Below are positions 17,970-26,787 of a DNA stretch of 64,000 bases, piece by piece. Numbering within the stretch: the first letter of the stretch is position 1; each line of letters opens with the position of its first letter. The DNA comes from Cryptoclostridium sp036644995 (GTDB lineage: Bacteria; Bacillota; Dehalobacteriia; UBA7702). The notes below the pieces were generated by a model. That model was not told the origin of the DNA. It did not search any database and saw only the letters and a list, made by a program, of their open reading frames with translations. The DNA lies in the NCBI GenBank assembly GCA_036644995.1, contig JAVXOZ010000008.1:1-64000 (forward strand), read 5' to 3'. Position numbers and translations under genes: made by a program.

Positions 17970-20900
17970 TTATCGTATACATTTTGCCAAAGTAGCGTAT
18001 AGCTGTTGCGGCTCTATGGGTTTTGCCAAGTGTTCGTTCATTCCTGCGGCAATGCTTTTTTGAACATCTTCCGCAAAGGCATTGGCTGTCATGGCGATAA
18101 TGGGAATGGTTTTTCCTTGGGGGTGTTGGGATTTGCGTATGGCATCTGTAGCTTCATATCCATTCATAACAGGCATTTGAATATCCATTAAAATGGCATC
18201 AAAGGAGCCCGGCTTACTTTTGGTAAATATATTGAAACCTGTTTCACCATTATTTGCCATGGTAACAGTAATGCCTTGTTTTTCTAAAATTCTTTTGGCA
18301 ACTAATTGGTTTACCGAGTGATCCTCGCAAAGGAGTATCCGCATACCTGCTAAATTTAAAGATTCCGGAGGAATATCTTTATCTGCTTGTTTTGGGGCTT
18401 GTTTTTCCGTAAAACGCAAAGGCAGTTCAATTACAAAAGTTGTGCCAATTCCCGGTATGCTACTGAGGGAAATGGTGCCACCCATATAGTCCACAATGCT
18501 TTTCACAATGGATAATCCCAGTCCTGCTCCTTCCACATTTGATGTCATGGAATTTTCTGCACGGTAAAATGGCTCAAATATATATTTTTGTTGTTCTGCA
18601 CTTATGCCAATACCATTATCTGAAATTTCAAAGCGATAAAGACCTATATTTTTGTTTTCCAATGCCGATTCTGAAAGATGATAGGTAATTTTACCACCCT
18701 CAGGGGTAAACTTCAGGGCATTGGCAAGTATATTATCCACAATTCTGTGAATCCGCATAATATCACCACTGCAACAATCGTGGGTAATATCTAAATCCAT
18801 CTCAATAATTTGGTGCTTTTTACTTGCTAAAGCCCGTGCCCTGGCTGCGGCAATTTGCAGTTGTTCTGAAATTGAAAAAGAGGAATTTGCCAGTACCATT
18901 TTGCCGCTTTCAATTCTGTTCATATCTAAAATATCATTTATTAAGAAAAGCAGTAGCCCTGAAGATTGCTGAATTACCTCTAAGCTTTCATGTATTTGTT
19001 CTGCATTGCTTTCATCGGCAATAGCCAAATTGCACATACCAATTATGGCATTCATCGGCGTTCTGATATCATGGCTCATGGAGGCAAGAAATTTTGATTT
19101 TGAGTTGTTTGCTTGTTGAGCAATGGTAAGTGATTCGGATAACGCAATTTTTTGCTTTTCTTCTTGGGCAAGTATATCCGTTACATCCGCACGGCTAAAA
19201 ACCACAATTCCCGCATCTTTATCATGGGTGGCAAAGCGAGCTTGCTTGGTGCGGATTTCGCCATTTGGTTCTTTAAGGTGGTAGGTAAATTCATAGCTAT
19301 CTTTATTTTTTAGCTGTTCCATTACATTTTTTATGGACATATTTTGTAGGTAAAGTGCTTTATCTTTTTTTGTTATAAAGTTTTTTGCGGTAAGGGCTAT
19401 TGTGTCAGTGTAAGTATAGGGAACACCATCTTTATATTCTTGCAGTTCCGAATTTTGAATTTTGCTGTTATAGAATACGGTGGTATTTGAATGTAAATTT
19501 AAGTGTGCCACATAGTCATAGTCAAATTGTATTACAGAGTCCAGTACCTGCTCTTGGATTTTTTTTGCAGTAACATCGGTAACTGTTAAAAAGCCAATGA
19601 GTTCATTGGTTTCCGGTTGTAATACCGTATCAACATGGGTAGAAATCCAGCTGATACCCTTGTTTTTACCAAGGCTAATGGTGCAATCATAGTTTTGTTG
19701 GCTAATGCCCAAATCAAAGCTGCTTTTTATATTTTCGTTTAAAAAGGTTTTGCAAAATATTTTTTGCTGTTCCTTATTGGGAATTAGTGAAGCAATACCC
19801 CTAAAAAAATCTTCACGCACCATACCAAAGCGTTTTTCCAGGTTTAAGCCGGTTTTATCGTTTATTTCAATGATTTTATTTTGGGTTAAATTGCAGTGTC
19901 CCGCTAAAATAACATTTTCCCCCAATGTGTTATAACGATATTTTATGGCATTATTATACTTTTGCTTTACTTCCACTTGGTCTGTTACATCAACGGCACT
20001 ACCCAACGCATATATAGGTTTTCTGTCTCGGTTTGGTAAAACCGTATAGGTACAGCGTTTCCAAACGTATTTTTCCGTGCGAGCGTCCCATAAACGTATT
20101 GTGGTGGATACTTGGTTTTCACCATTATGAAGTTTTTTGTAAAAATCACGAAATGCCTCGGCATCATTGGGGTAGCATAACTTTTGCTCAATAAGTGTTT
20201 CCGGTATGTTGGGGATTTTCATATTGTGAATGCCATAGATATCTTCAGTATTATGATTTTGAATGATGGTATGCTCTTGAATATCGTACATCCATGAATC
20301 AATTTTATTTTGTTCTAAAACCGTGGCAAAACGGTTTTCAAGTTCTTTATATTCGTTGATGCTTTCTGCGGTAGCAACTGCCCAAACAGCTTTGCCGTAT
20401 TCATCAAATATTGCGGTAAATCTGGTTCTTTTCCATATTAAATCACCATTGGCATTAATGGTTTTAATATCCGCCATGGCAGTGGGTTGCCCATGTTTTA
20501 TAGCTTCCACCAAGGAATCGTACAACTCTATACTATCTTGGTGTATAGCCCCGGATTCATAAAGACTTGTAGGGTAATTTTCAATAATTTTATTTAGGGG
20601 ATATTCCTTTGTGGAAATGGAGTTCAGATAGGCTCTGTTGTTTAAAATATCATATTCCCAATAAGCAAGACCTGCATGATCAATGGCAGCCGTTAGTTTT
20701 TTTCTGGTTTTGTTAAGCTCAAATTGAGCTCGTTTTTGCTCGCTGATATCCACAAATACACAGTAGAAAAAATTTCCTTCTGCTTTATTTTCTAAAAGCT
20801 GTCCATTAATTAAAATCCATTTTATGGTTCCATCTTTGCAAATTACTCTTTGTTCATGTTTTACAGATGTTGTGCCTGTGCCCAGCTGTGCGGAAATATC

Positions 20901-22184
20901 TGAAAAAACTTCGGGCAAATCATGGGGATGAATAACAGCAGACATTTTATTGCCCATAGCGGCAAATTCTGCTCGGGTATATCCTAAAAACTCAAACAGA
21001 CCGTCATTAGCAGAAATAACAGTCCAGTTTTCATCAAATTTACAGCGAAATACTGCACCGGGTATATTATTGTATATCTGTGTAATTTCATTGTTAGCTT
21101 TTTTTTCTTCGGAAATATCTGAAAGGTATATAACGTAGGAGGGGACACCCCGCCATTTTATGGCATGGGAATCTACAAAATAATATTTTTCTAAAAAATC
21201 AACATAGATTTCATTGCCTTTACCTTCATTATTGCTGGGATATGCTATACATTCTTCACAGGGCTTATCAAAATTTTTCAAAGCACGATAGCATTTTTTT
21301 CCTATAAAATCATGAATATTAACCTTTGCCAGAATTTGCTCCATCTCGTTATTGGCATACAATAGCTTGTGGGAATTTTCTTCTATCACATAAACACCAT
21401 TGGTTGAATGGTGTACAATATCGTAATACAATTGGGATTCATCGGACATTCCCACCAAAATTATATACCAAAGGGGAATACCATCTTTTTCCCCAATAAT
21501 TTTAGCACTTAATTGCAGCCAAGTTACATATCCATCTTGGCAATAACAACGAACAGAGGTGGTTTTTACGGGGTTTTCCCGATTCTCATCATATATTATA
21601 TTTAAAATTTTCTCTCTGTCTTCTTCATATATTACGTTTAAGGTATCATCTTTTATATGTTCTCTGTATTCTTCTTCGGTATAACCCAATAAAGATGCAA
21701 CACCGACTGTAAAAGATATGGTTTTTATTTTTCTGTCTATTCCTTGGCAAACAGAAATGCCACCGGGAATGGCATCAATGAGGTATTTATTAAGTTCTTC
21801 ATTTTCTTTTTGTTTGGATAAATCATAATAAGTGGAAAGAATGAAATCCTTTCCATCGGGAATAGCTACTTGTTTACCCCTATCCTGCACCCATATGTAA
21901 CTACCATCTTTTTTGCGAATGCGATATTCAATGGTATATTTTTTGGCATCTGCCAACTGTTTATTCATGCTATTTATAATAAATTCAATATCATCGGGGT
22001 GAATGCAATTTATCATATTACCATTTATGGTATTTTTAAATTCTTCTTCAGAATCATAGCCAAAATAGTCTAACATTTTTTTACCAATATAGTAGTATGG
22101 AAAGCCTGTATCCATATATCGTATTATTAAGCTGTCCGAAATTACTTCATCCAGCAAATTATCATAATTATTACTCACAAGCAT
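17970..22184 (-). CDS. soluble multi-PAS hybrid sensor histidine kinase
   Basis: A 1,404-residue cytoplasmic hybrid kinase with no membrane segments. About eight PAS/PAC-like modules fill residues 10-1005, each ending in a PAC-type hairpin such as RKKDGSYIWVQDRG or CKDGTIKWILING. The third has a CYRALKNFDKPCEEC motif with clustered Cys. HisKA follows with SMSHDIRTPMNAIIGM (phospho-His1038), then HATPase (DNGIGIS, GAGLGLSIVKS) and a C-terminal receiver (phospho-Asp1334 in ILMDIQMP). No Hpt domain is present, so a separate phosphotransfer protein is expected. The ATG overlaps the upstream XRE gene by 14 bp, so the two are coupled; GTG at 22178 is an alternative start. Confidence 0.9.
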   Translation of the reverse strand: MLVSNNYDNLLDEVISDSLIIRYMDTGFPYYYIGKKMLDYFGYDSEEEFKNTINGNMINCIHPDDIEFIINSMNKQLADAKKYTIEYRIRKKDGSYIWVQDRGKQVAIPDGKDFILSTYYDLSKQKENEELNKYLIDAIPGGISVCQGIDRKIKTISFTVGVASLLGYTEEEYREHIKDDTLNVIYEEDREKILNIIYDENRENPVKTTSVRCYCQDGYVTWLQLSAKIIGEKDGIPLWYIILVGMSDESQLYYDIVHHSTNGVYVIEENSHKLLYANNEMEQILAKVNIHDFIGKKCYRALKNFDKPCEECIAYPSNNEGKGNEIYVDFLEKYYFVDSHAIKWRGVPSYVIYLSDISEEKKANNEITQIYNNIPGAVFRCKFDENWTVISANDGLFEFLGYTRAEFAAMGNKMSAVIHPHDLPEVFSDISAQLGTGTTSVKHEQRVICKDGTIKWILINGQLLENKAEGNFFYCVFVDISEQKRAQFELNKTRKKLTAAIDHAGLAYWEYDILNNRAYLNSISTKEYPLNKIIENYPTSLYESGAIHQDSIELYDSLVEAIKHGQPTAMADIKTINANGDLIWKRTRFTAIFDEYGKAVWAVATAESINEYKELENRFATVLEQNKIDSWMYDIQEHTIIQNHNTEDIYGIHNMKIPNIPETLIEQKLCYPNDAEAFRDFYKKLHNGENQVSTTIRLWDARTEKYVWKRCTYTVLPNRDRKPIYALGSAVDVTDQVEVKQKYNNAIKYRYNTLGENVILAGHCNLTQNKIIEINDKTGLNLEKRFGMVREDFFRGIASLIPNKEQQKIFCKTFLNENIKSSFDLGISQQNYDCTISLGKNKGISWISTHVDTVLQPETNELIGFLTVTDVTAKKIQEQVLDSVIQFDYDYVAHLNLHSNTTVFYNSKIQNSELQEYKDGVPYTYTDTIALTAKNFITKKDKALYLQNMSIKNVMEQLKNKDSYEFTYHLKEPNGEIRTKQARFATHDKDAGIVVFSRADVTDILAQEEKQKIALSESLTIAQQANNSKSKFLASMSHDIRTPMNAIIGMCNLAIADESNAEQIHESLEVIQQSSGLLLFLINDILDMNRIESGKMVLANSSFSISEQLQIAAARARALASKKHQIIEMDLDITHDCCSGDIMRIHRIVDNILANALKFTPEGGKITYHLSESALENKNIGLYRFEISDNGIGISAEQQKYIFEPFYRAENSMTSNVEGAGLGLSIVKSIVDYMGGTISLSSIPGIGTTFVIELPLRFTEKQAPKQADKDIPPESLNLAGMRILLCEDHSVNQLVAKRILEKQGITVTMANNGETGFNIFTKSKPGSFDAILMDIQMPVMNGYEATDAIRKSQHPQGKTIPIIAMTANAFAEDVQKSIAAGMNEHLAKPIEPQQLYATLAKCIR

Positions 22185-22428
22185 CACCTTTTTCCTGTTT
22201 TTCTTTGTGGTGGAACAAAGCAGCTTCCAAATCCTGCAACAGTTCTTCTGAGGCTCCTTTTTCTTTTGCCAAGGCAAATACTGTTACAGAAGCCAAGGGA
22301 TTTGGTTTTGCACGTTGGTTTTCCCAGCGATTTATGGTGGAAAAACTAAGATGGAGTGCCGTGGCAATTTCCATTTGGGTCATACCTATTTCCTCTCGTA
22401 CTTTTTTTAATATCTCATAAAGTTCCAT
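22171..22428 (-). CDS. XRE-family helix-turn-helix regulator
   Basis: An 85-residue protein with an N-terminal XRE HTH (LKKVREEIGMTQMEIATALHL, then FSTINRWENQRAKPNP) and a charged C-terminal helix. It is the first gene of a two-gene unit with the multi-PAS kinase, overlapping it by 14 bp. The start chosen is the second in-frame ATG, preceded by AGAGGTG; the first ATG lacks a ribosome site. A dyad near its own transcription start suggests autoregulation. Confidence 0.88.
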   Translation of the reverse strand: MELYEILKKVREEIGMTQMEIATALHLSFSTINRWENQRAKPNPLASVTVFALAKEKGASEELLQDLEAALFHHKEKQEKGDACE

Positions 22429-22458
22429 TTTGCACCTCTCAAATTTCATAGCTAAAGC

Positions 22459-22507
22459 TATATAGCGTTCTCTATATAATACTATGAAAAATACATTGAT
22501 TTGTCAA
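22459..22507 (-). promoter_or_regulatory. promoter and dyad operator of XRE-hybrid kinase unit
   Basis: On the minus strand: TTGACA (22502-22507), a 17-bp spacer, then TAGTAT (22479-22484). Right at the expected start point lies the inverted repeat TATATAG-6-CTATATA (22459-22478), well placed as an operator for the XRE protein encoded 30 bp downstream. Confidence 0.55.
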
Positions 22508-22942
22508 GAGAAAACACAAATTATAGGTAAAAGTATATCAATTTAAGCACAGAGAATAAAATATTTGCAAAATATAGATTTAATTATGGTGAATAATCAC
22601 AGTAAATCAAAGTTGTACTTTGTGTATTTTAAAAAAACTTTTTTATCTTTGATTACCGCAATGTATAATATTTAATATAAACCCTATATTTATGGGATGT
22701 ATTTTATCGTATTAACTATAAATTTAAAAAATAACTCGAAAAAAGTCATAATAAGTTGTATTTTTTTAGATATTTGTTATAATAAAGTAAATGCTTATAA
22801 TATTTTAAAGAATAAAGCTAATATAAAAAGTAGAGTTACAAACCCAAGGTTTTTTCAAAATTTTTGTAGTTTATTATTAATAAATCATATCAACGGTGCA
22901 TATAAAGTAAAGCTAAAAAAGTTATTTAGGAGGTAATTTTTT
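22508..22942. other. AT-rich region between divergent regulatory operons
   Basis: Very AT-rich and without a supported gene; short plus-strand frames here have no ribosome sites. It contains the promoter for the LytTR operon and a long leader of about 155 bp. Confidence 0.4.
22756..22783 (+). promoter_or_regulatory. promoter of LytTR-GHKL operon
   Basis: TTGTAT (22756-22761), 16-bp spacer, perfect TATAAT (22778-22783). It leaves a roughly 150-nt untranslated leader before the GTG start at 22943. Confidence 0.5.
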
Positions 22943-23671
22943 GTGAATATAGCCATAGTGGATGATTCCAATAGTGATTGCTTTCAATTAATCAACTTTT
23001 TAACAAAATATAGTAATGAAAATGCACTTTTACTCACAATAAATAGTTTTGAAAATGGTGAAAAATTTCTAAACAGTGGAAATCTATCAAAGATAGATGC
23101 TATTTTTTTGGATATTTATATGGATAAAGTAAATGGTATGGAGGTTGCCCAAGAAATTAGAAAACAAGGGTTAAGCTGCAATATTATTTTTACCACTACC
23201 TCTGAATCCTTTGCTGTGCAAAGCTATGAAGTCCGGGCATTTGACTATTTGGTAAAACCTATAACATATGAAAAAATAGATAAGGTTATGGGCTTGTTGG
23301 ATAAAAGCACCAATGCTTCTTCCCATTTTATTATAGTAAAAGAAGGACGTGAACTGCGCAGAATTTTAGTTTCAGATATTATATATGCAGATTATCATAA
23401 TCATTATGTACAAATACACACAGATAAATATGTTATAAGCACCTATAAAAAATTTGGGGATTTTGAAGAAGAATTATTGAATTACAAATCATTTGTAACC
23501 TGCTATCGCTGTATTTTAGTTAATATGAATAAAATAGAAAAAGTAGAAGAAGGCTTTTTTTTAATGAAAAATGGTGAATATGTGCCCATAAATCGTAATA
23601 GAGCAAGGGAAATAAAAAATCGCTATATAGATTACATCTTTGGGGAAATGGAGATAGATGCAAATGTTTGA
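22943..23671 (+). CDS. LytTR-family response regulator
   Basis: A 242-residue AgrA/LytT-type regulator. The receiver domain (about 1-120) has the acidic pocket VDDS and phospho-Asp57 in IFLDIYM. The LytTR DNA-binding domain (about 135-235) carries the ADYHNHYVQIHT strand and the FVTCYRCILVNMNKIEKVE segment. It starts at GTG, 9 bp after AGGAGGT. It overlaps the downstream kinase gene by 14 bp, making a coupled two-component pair. Confidence 0.92.
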   Translation: MNIAIVDDSNSDCFQLINFLTKYSNENALLLTINSFENGEKFLNSGNLSKIDAIFLDIYMDKVNGMEVAQEIRKQGLSCNIIFTTTSESFAVQSYEVRAFDYLVKPITYEKIDKVMGLLDKSTNASSHFIIVKEGRELRRILVSDIIYADYHNHYVQIHTDKYVISTYKKFGDFEEELLNYKSFVTCYRCILVNMNKIEKVEEGFFLMKNGEYVPINRNRAREIKNRYIDYIFGEMEIDANV

Positions 23672-25001
23672 TTATGAAGTTTTACTGTATATTGGTCAAG
23701 CGTTTTTTAATCTTTCCGTTTACACTTTTTTTGTTTTAAAGGCTTTTGAGCATAATCTTAAATATAACAAAAAAATTACCATGATTTTTGCCTGTATTTA
23801 TGTTATTTTTTCCGTTGCAATCATTGAATTATGTTGTGAAGATATAGCTCCTTTTAAAATATATGCGCCCTTTGCCATGATTTTGTGGGCTGTGGTATCT
23901 ATTTTATTTGCTCGTATTAATTTTAAAGCCAACGTTATGCAGCTAATATTTTTTGTTTTTGCAATTTTTGATATCTCTTTTAATGTGATGATGGTTTCCA
24001 GGGCTATTGTTGCTTCAGATATTTTATCAAGTTTTATCGCCGGTGATAATATTGCGTTTTTATTAACTTCAATAATTATATTAATTTTGATAATACCTTT
24101 TTTGTGGTATCTTTGCGTTAATCTCTTTCAAAGGGCTATTAGTTTGGATATTAGTGCTGCTTATTGGAAACAGCTGTTTATCTTGCCATTATCCTATTTT
24201 CTGTTCGCTTGGCTGGCTGTAAAAAGTGCTTTCCCCATTGAGGTAATTACACCTTTTAATTTACTGCTGATACTATTTTTTCTTAATGTAAGTTCATTCC
24301 TTTCCTATGTGGCGGTATTGCAAATGTTAATAAAAACTCACGATAGTTTAAAAGCCACAGAAAAAGCCAATCTTTCTGAGCAAATGAATATGATGCAGAA
24401 AAAACAATATAATGATATGGCAAATAACATTGTTAAAACCAATAAATTACGCCATGATTTTCGCCATCACTTAATAGCCATAAGAGGTTATGCCCAAAGC
24501 GGGGATTTGGAAGGCTTAAACCGGTACTTGGATGAATACCAAAAAGATAGTTTTCCCAATGAAGATACTCCTGTTTGCAGTAATTATTTTGTGGATATAA
24601 TTCTCCGCCACTATATTGGCCAAGCCAAAGCCATGGGTATACGGGTGAATGTAGCTACAAAAGATTTAGGTGATTTTGAGCTGGCGGATACCGACCTTTG
24701 TTTGGTATTTGGAAATTTATTTGAAAATGCCATAGAAAGCTGTGAGCGTCAAAAAAGTGGAGATAAGTTTATAGATATAAAAACAAAAAGCATAAGCAAA
24801 AGTATGTTGGCAATTACTGTAACCAATAGCTATGGTGACATAATTACCACAAGAGGAAAATTGTTTTTATCAAACAAACATGAAAATGAGGGTATTGGCA
24901 TTGCCACAATACAATCAATAGCCGAAAAAAACGGTGGCAGTTGCCAGTTAAGCTTTGAAAATGGTGTTTTTAAAGCAAATGTATTATTGGTAGCAAAATA
25001 A
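23658..25001 (+). CDS. GHKL-type sensor histidine kinase (AgrC-like)
   Basis: A 447-residue membrane kinase, partner of the preceding LytTR regulator. Six or seven hydrophobic helices fill residues 7-225. The linker carries LRHDFRHHLIAIRGYAQ with the likely phospho-His266, followed by a GHKL ATPase (NLFENAIESC N-box, NEGIGIATIQSIAEKNGG G-box). This architecture is usual for peptide-sensing kinases, but no pro-peptide or AgrB-like gene is adjacent, so the signal is unknown. ATG at 23664 is an alternative start. Confidence 0.9.
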   Translation: MQMFDYEVLLYIGQAFFNLSVYTFFVLKAFEHNLKYNKKITMIFACIYVIFSVAIIELCCEDIAPFKIYAPFAMILWAVVSILFARINFKANVMQLIFFVFAIFDISFNVMMVSRAIVASDILSSFIAGDNIAFLLTSIIILILIIPFLWYLCVNLFQRAISLDISAAYWKQLFILPLSYFLFAWLAVKSAFPIEVITPFNLLLILFFLNVSSFLSYVAVLQMLIKTHDSLKATEKANLSEQMNMMQKKQYNDMANNIVKTNKLRHDFRHHLIAIRGYAQSGDLEGLNRYLDEYQKDSFPNEDTPVCSNYFVDIILRHYIGQAKAMGIRVNVATKDLGDFELADTDLCLVFGNLFENAIESCERQKSGDKFIDIKTKSISKSMLAITVTNSYGDIITTRGKLFLSNKHENEGIGIATIQSIAEKNGGSCQLSFENGVFKANVLLVAK

Positions 25002-25138
25002 AAAGTCTATTATTGCTGAAACATATATTGTTTACCCAAAAGTTTTGATTTGCCATAAACGGTTTTGGATTACGGTATCCCACATATATATTTGAATAAA
25101 TGTTTTACAGGCATGTAAATTGCAAAATTTAATGCCTT

Positions 25139-25299
25139 TAGGCTGTTGATAAAGTCTGATATTCGGCAAAATCCCTTCCCAGCCACTGCTTATGTACATC
25201 TAAGTACACTGCACAGCCGCTGCTCAGGGAGTTTTACCGAATCTAAGTCTTTCTTAACAGCCTAACATCTTGCCAAAAAACTATATTTTTGACAATCTG
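25139..25299 (+). mobile_element. MITE-like palindromic element, copy 2
   Basis: A 161-bp copy with the same left arm (GGCTGTTGATAAAGTCTGAT) and right arm as copy 1. It ends with an extra hairpin region, CATCTTGCCAAAAAACTAT ... GACAATCTG, shared with copies 3 and 4. The central stem is decayed. No exact flanking duplication is visible. Confidence 0.7.
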
Positions 25300-25346
25300 A
25301 GGGTATATAAATTGTAATGCCCTGTTTTTTATATTATTTTTTTGTC

Positions 25347-25382
25347 AATGGTTGTGCTCCCTAAAAATAAAATATATTTCAG
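25347..25382 (-). repeat. inverted relic segment matching 1601-1637
   Basis: Read on the minus strand this is CTGAAATATATTTTATTTT ... GAGCACAACCATT, nearly the same as the plus strand at 1601-1637. It is probably the end of a decayed insertion sequence; no transposase remains. Confidence 0.4.
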
Positions 25383-25475
25383 TGATACTTGAGATGTGGC
25401 AGTTGTATTTATGCAGCAACCATTTTTTTTTGGTTTGATGTGGGGATATATGGCTTTTTGTCAGATTATATTATA

Positions 25476-25620
25476 GGTTTCAATATAAAAAAACCTATAT
25501 GCCCATTTATATTATGGTTCTAAATATAGAAAAAGACCTATATGTCCCTTTATATCATGGTTCTAAATATAGAAAAAGACATGTATGCCCATTTATATCA
25601 TGGTTTTAAATATAGAAAAA
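25476..25620 (+). repeat. 43-bp tandem repeat, about 3.5 copies
   Basis: Units start at 25476, 25516, 25559 and 25602, each GGTTYTAAATATAGAAAAAG ... CCCATTTATATCAT, 40-43 bp with a few substitutions. The last unit runs into the tRNA-operon terminator and its GAAAAAGACCTAT sequence is the terminator's left arm, so the array may have grown by duplicating part of the terminator. Confidence 0.7.
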
Positions 25621-25650
25621 GACCTATTTCCCTTTAACGGAAAATAGGTC
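25615..25650 (-). terminator. terminator of tRNA Arg-His-Gln operon
   Basis: Stem GACCTATTTCC / GGAAAATAGGTC with a short loop and T-runs on both sides. On the minus strand it follows tRNA-Gln by less than 10 bp. Confidence 0.8.
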
Positions 25651-25657
25651 TTTTTTT

Positions 25658-25732
25658 TGGCTGGGGTGGCTGGATTCGAACCAACGAATAGCGGCTCCAA
25701 AAACCGCTGCCTTGCCACTTGGCGACACCCCA
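25658..25732 (-). tRNA. tRNA-Gln(TTG)
   Basis: 75 nt with encoded CCA. The acceptor TGGGGTG pairs with CACCCCA. The anticodon stem GCGGT/GCCGC encloses loop TTTTGGA, giving anticodon TTG. The T-arm GTTCGAATC is intact. Last gene of a three-tRNA transcript. Confidence 0.95.
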
Positions 25733-25767
25733 ACGATGGGTTTATATTAAATTTAGTTGAATACATA

Positions 25768-25844
25768 TGGGGTGAGTGATGGGATTTGAACCCACGAGTG
25801 CCGGAGCCACAATCCGGTGCGTTAACCGCTTCGCCACACCCACC
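25768..25844 (-). tRNA. tRNA-His(GTG)
   Basis: 77 nt with encoded CCA and the extra 5' G (G-1) opposite C73 typical of tRNA-His. The anticodon loop TTGTGGC gives GTG. T-loop GTTCAAATC. Middle gene of the three-tRNA transcript. Confidence 0.95.
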
Positions 25845-25854
25845 ATAAAAAAGT

Positions 25855-25931
25855 TGGCGCGCCTGCAGGGACTCGAACCCCGGGCACACGGATTAGAAGT
25901 CCGTTGCTCTATCCACCTGAGCTACAGGCGC
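25855..25931 (-). tRNA. tRNA-Arg(TCT)
   Basis: 77 nt with encoded CCA. The acceptor GCGCCTG pairs with CAGGCGC. The anticodon loop CTTCTAA gives TCT. T-loop GTTCGAGTC. First gene of the three-tRNA transcript. Confidence 0.95.
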
Positions 25932-25954
25932 AAAACTTAAAACGTAACGAGTTT

Positions 25955-25983
25955 ATTATACTGAATTTTTCAATATTTTGCAA
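25955..25983 (-). promoter_or_regulatory. promoter of tRNA Arg-His-Gln operon
   Basis: On the minus strand TTGCAA (25978-25983), 17-bp spacer, TATAAT (25955-25960), about 20 bp before the tRNA-Arg 5' end. Confidence 0.8.
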
Positions 25984-26042
25984 GGGGTTATTGTGATTTT
26001 TTAATATTAAATTTGCAGGCATATTTCTCAATAAGAGAAATA

Positions 26043-26064
26043 AAATACCGAAAATTCGGTATTT
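26043..26064 (-). terminator. terminator of tRNA-Gly gene
   Basis: Stem AAATACCGAA / TTCGGTATTT with a 2-nt loop, followed on the minus strand by TATTTCTCTT, 9 bp after tRNA-Gly. Confidence 0.7.
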
Positions 26065-26072
26065 AAAAAATC

Positions 26073-26146
<74 letters not shown>

Positions 26147-26158
26147 ATGACTTTATAT

Positions 26159-26187
26159 ATTATATATGTTTTTTGTCTTAAGGTCAA
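26159..26187 (-). promoter_or_regulatory. promoter of tRNA-Gly gene
   Basis: On the minus strand TTGACC (26182-26187), 17-bp spacer, TATAAT (26159-26164), ending 12 bp before the tRNA. It lies just after the XTP pyrophosphatase stop codon. Confidence 0.75.
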
Positions 26188-26193
26188 TACCTT

Positions 26194-26787
26194 TTATGAC
26201 ATTGTTTTTAAATATTTTAACATTTTTTTAAAAGCCTTGGCTCTGTGGCTAATTTTATTCTTTTCTCCAAGTGATATTTCTGCCATGGTTCTATCTAAAA
26301 AAGGCACGTAGAACAGGGGATCATAGCCAAAACCTTGGTCGCCACGGTATTCTGTAAGTATCAAACCATCAGCAATGCCCTCTGTAAAAAAAGTTTCGCC
26401 ATTGGGTAAAAAAAGTGCTAAAAAAGTGTGAAACTGACCTTGTCTGTGATTCCAGTCCACGGATTCTAAGGCTTTTAAGAGCTTTTCGTTGTTGGTTTGG
26501 TCTGTGGCGTCCTCGCCGCTGTATCTGGCGGAGTATATCCCCGGTGCGCCATCCAAGGCATCAACGGTGAGTCCACTGTCATCTGCTAAAGCTGGCAGTC
26601 CGCTGAATTTTGAAGCTGCCTCGGCTTTAATCAAGGCATTTTCCTGAAAAGTAGCTCCTGTTTCTTCGGGTTGTACAAATTTGGGAAAATCTTTCATTGT
26701 GAGTATTTTAATGTTTAGTTCTGATGTAAGGTTTTTTAATTCTTCTGCTTTATTTTCATTGCTTGTGGCAAAAAATATTTCCTGCAT
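26194..26787 (-). CDS. rdgB: XTP/dITP pyrophosphatase (RdgB/HAM1 family)
   Basis: Hydrolyses non-canonical purine nucleoside triphosphates (XTP, ITP, dITP) to monophosphates, cleaning the nucleotide pool. The 197-residue protein has the N-terminal FFATSNENKAEEL, the ADDSGLTVDALDGAPGIYSARYSG substrate/metal segment and the DQGFGYDPLFYVP and HRAKAF motifs. It follows rph with a TAATG overlap, a common clostridial pair. Confidence 0.96.
   Translation of the reverse strand: MQEIFFATSNENKAEELKNLTSELNIKILTMKDFPKFVQPEETGATFQENALIKAEAASKFSGLPALADDSGLTVDALDGAPGIYSARYSGEDATDQTNNEKLLKALESVDWNHRQGQFHTFLALFLPNGETFFTEGIADGLILTEYRGDQGFGYDPLFYVPFLDRTMAEISLGEKNKISHRAKAFKKMLKYLKTMS

Larger units (their letters stand above)
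25002..25657. other. repeat-rich intergenic region
   Basis: No gene. From left to right it holds MITE-like copy 2 (25139-25299), the inverted relic segment (25347-25382), a 43-bp tandem array (25476-25620) and the terminator of the tRNA operon. Confidence 0.6.

Noticed and set aside
25593..25889. 98-codon frame across the tRNA genes
   Set aside because: It is the translation of tRNA-Gln, tRNA-His and part of tRNA-Arg; the tRNA structures explain the sequence.
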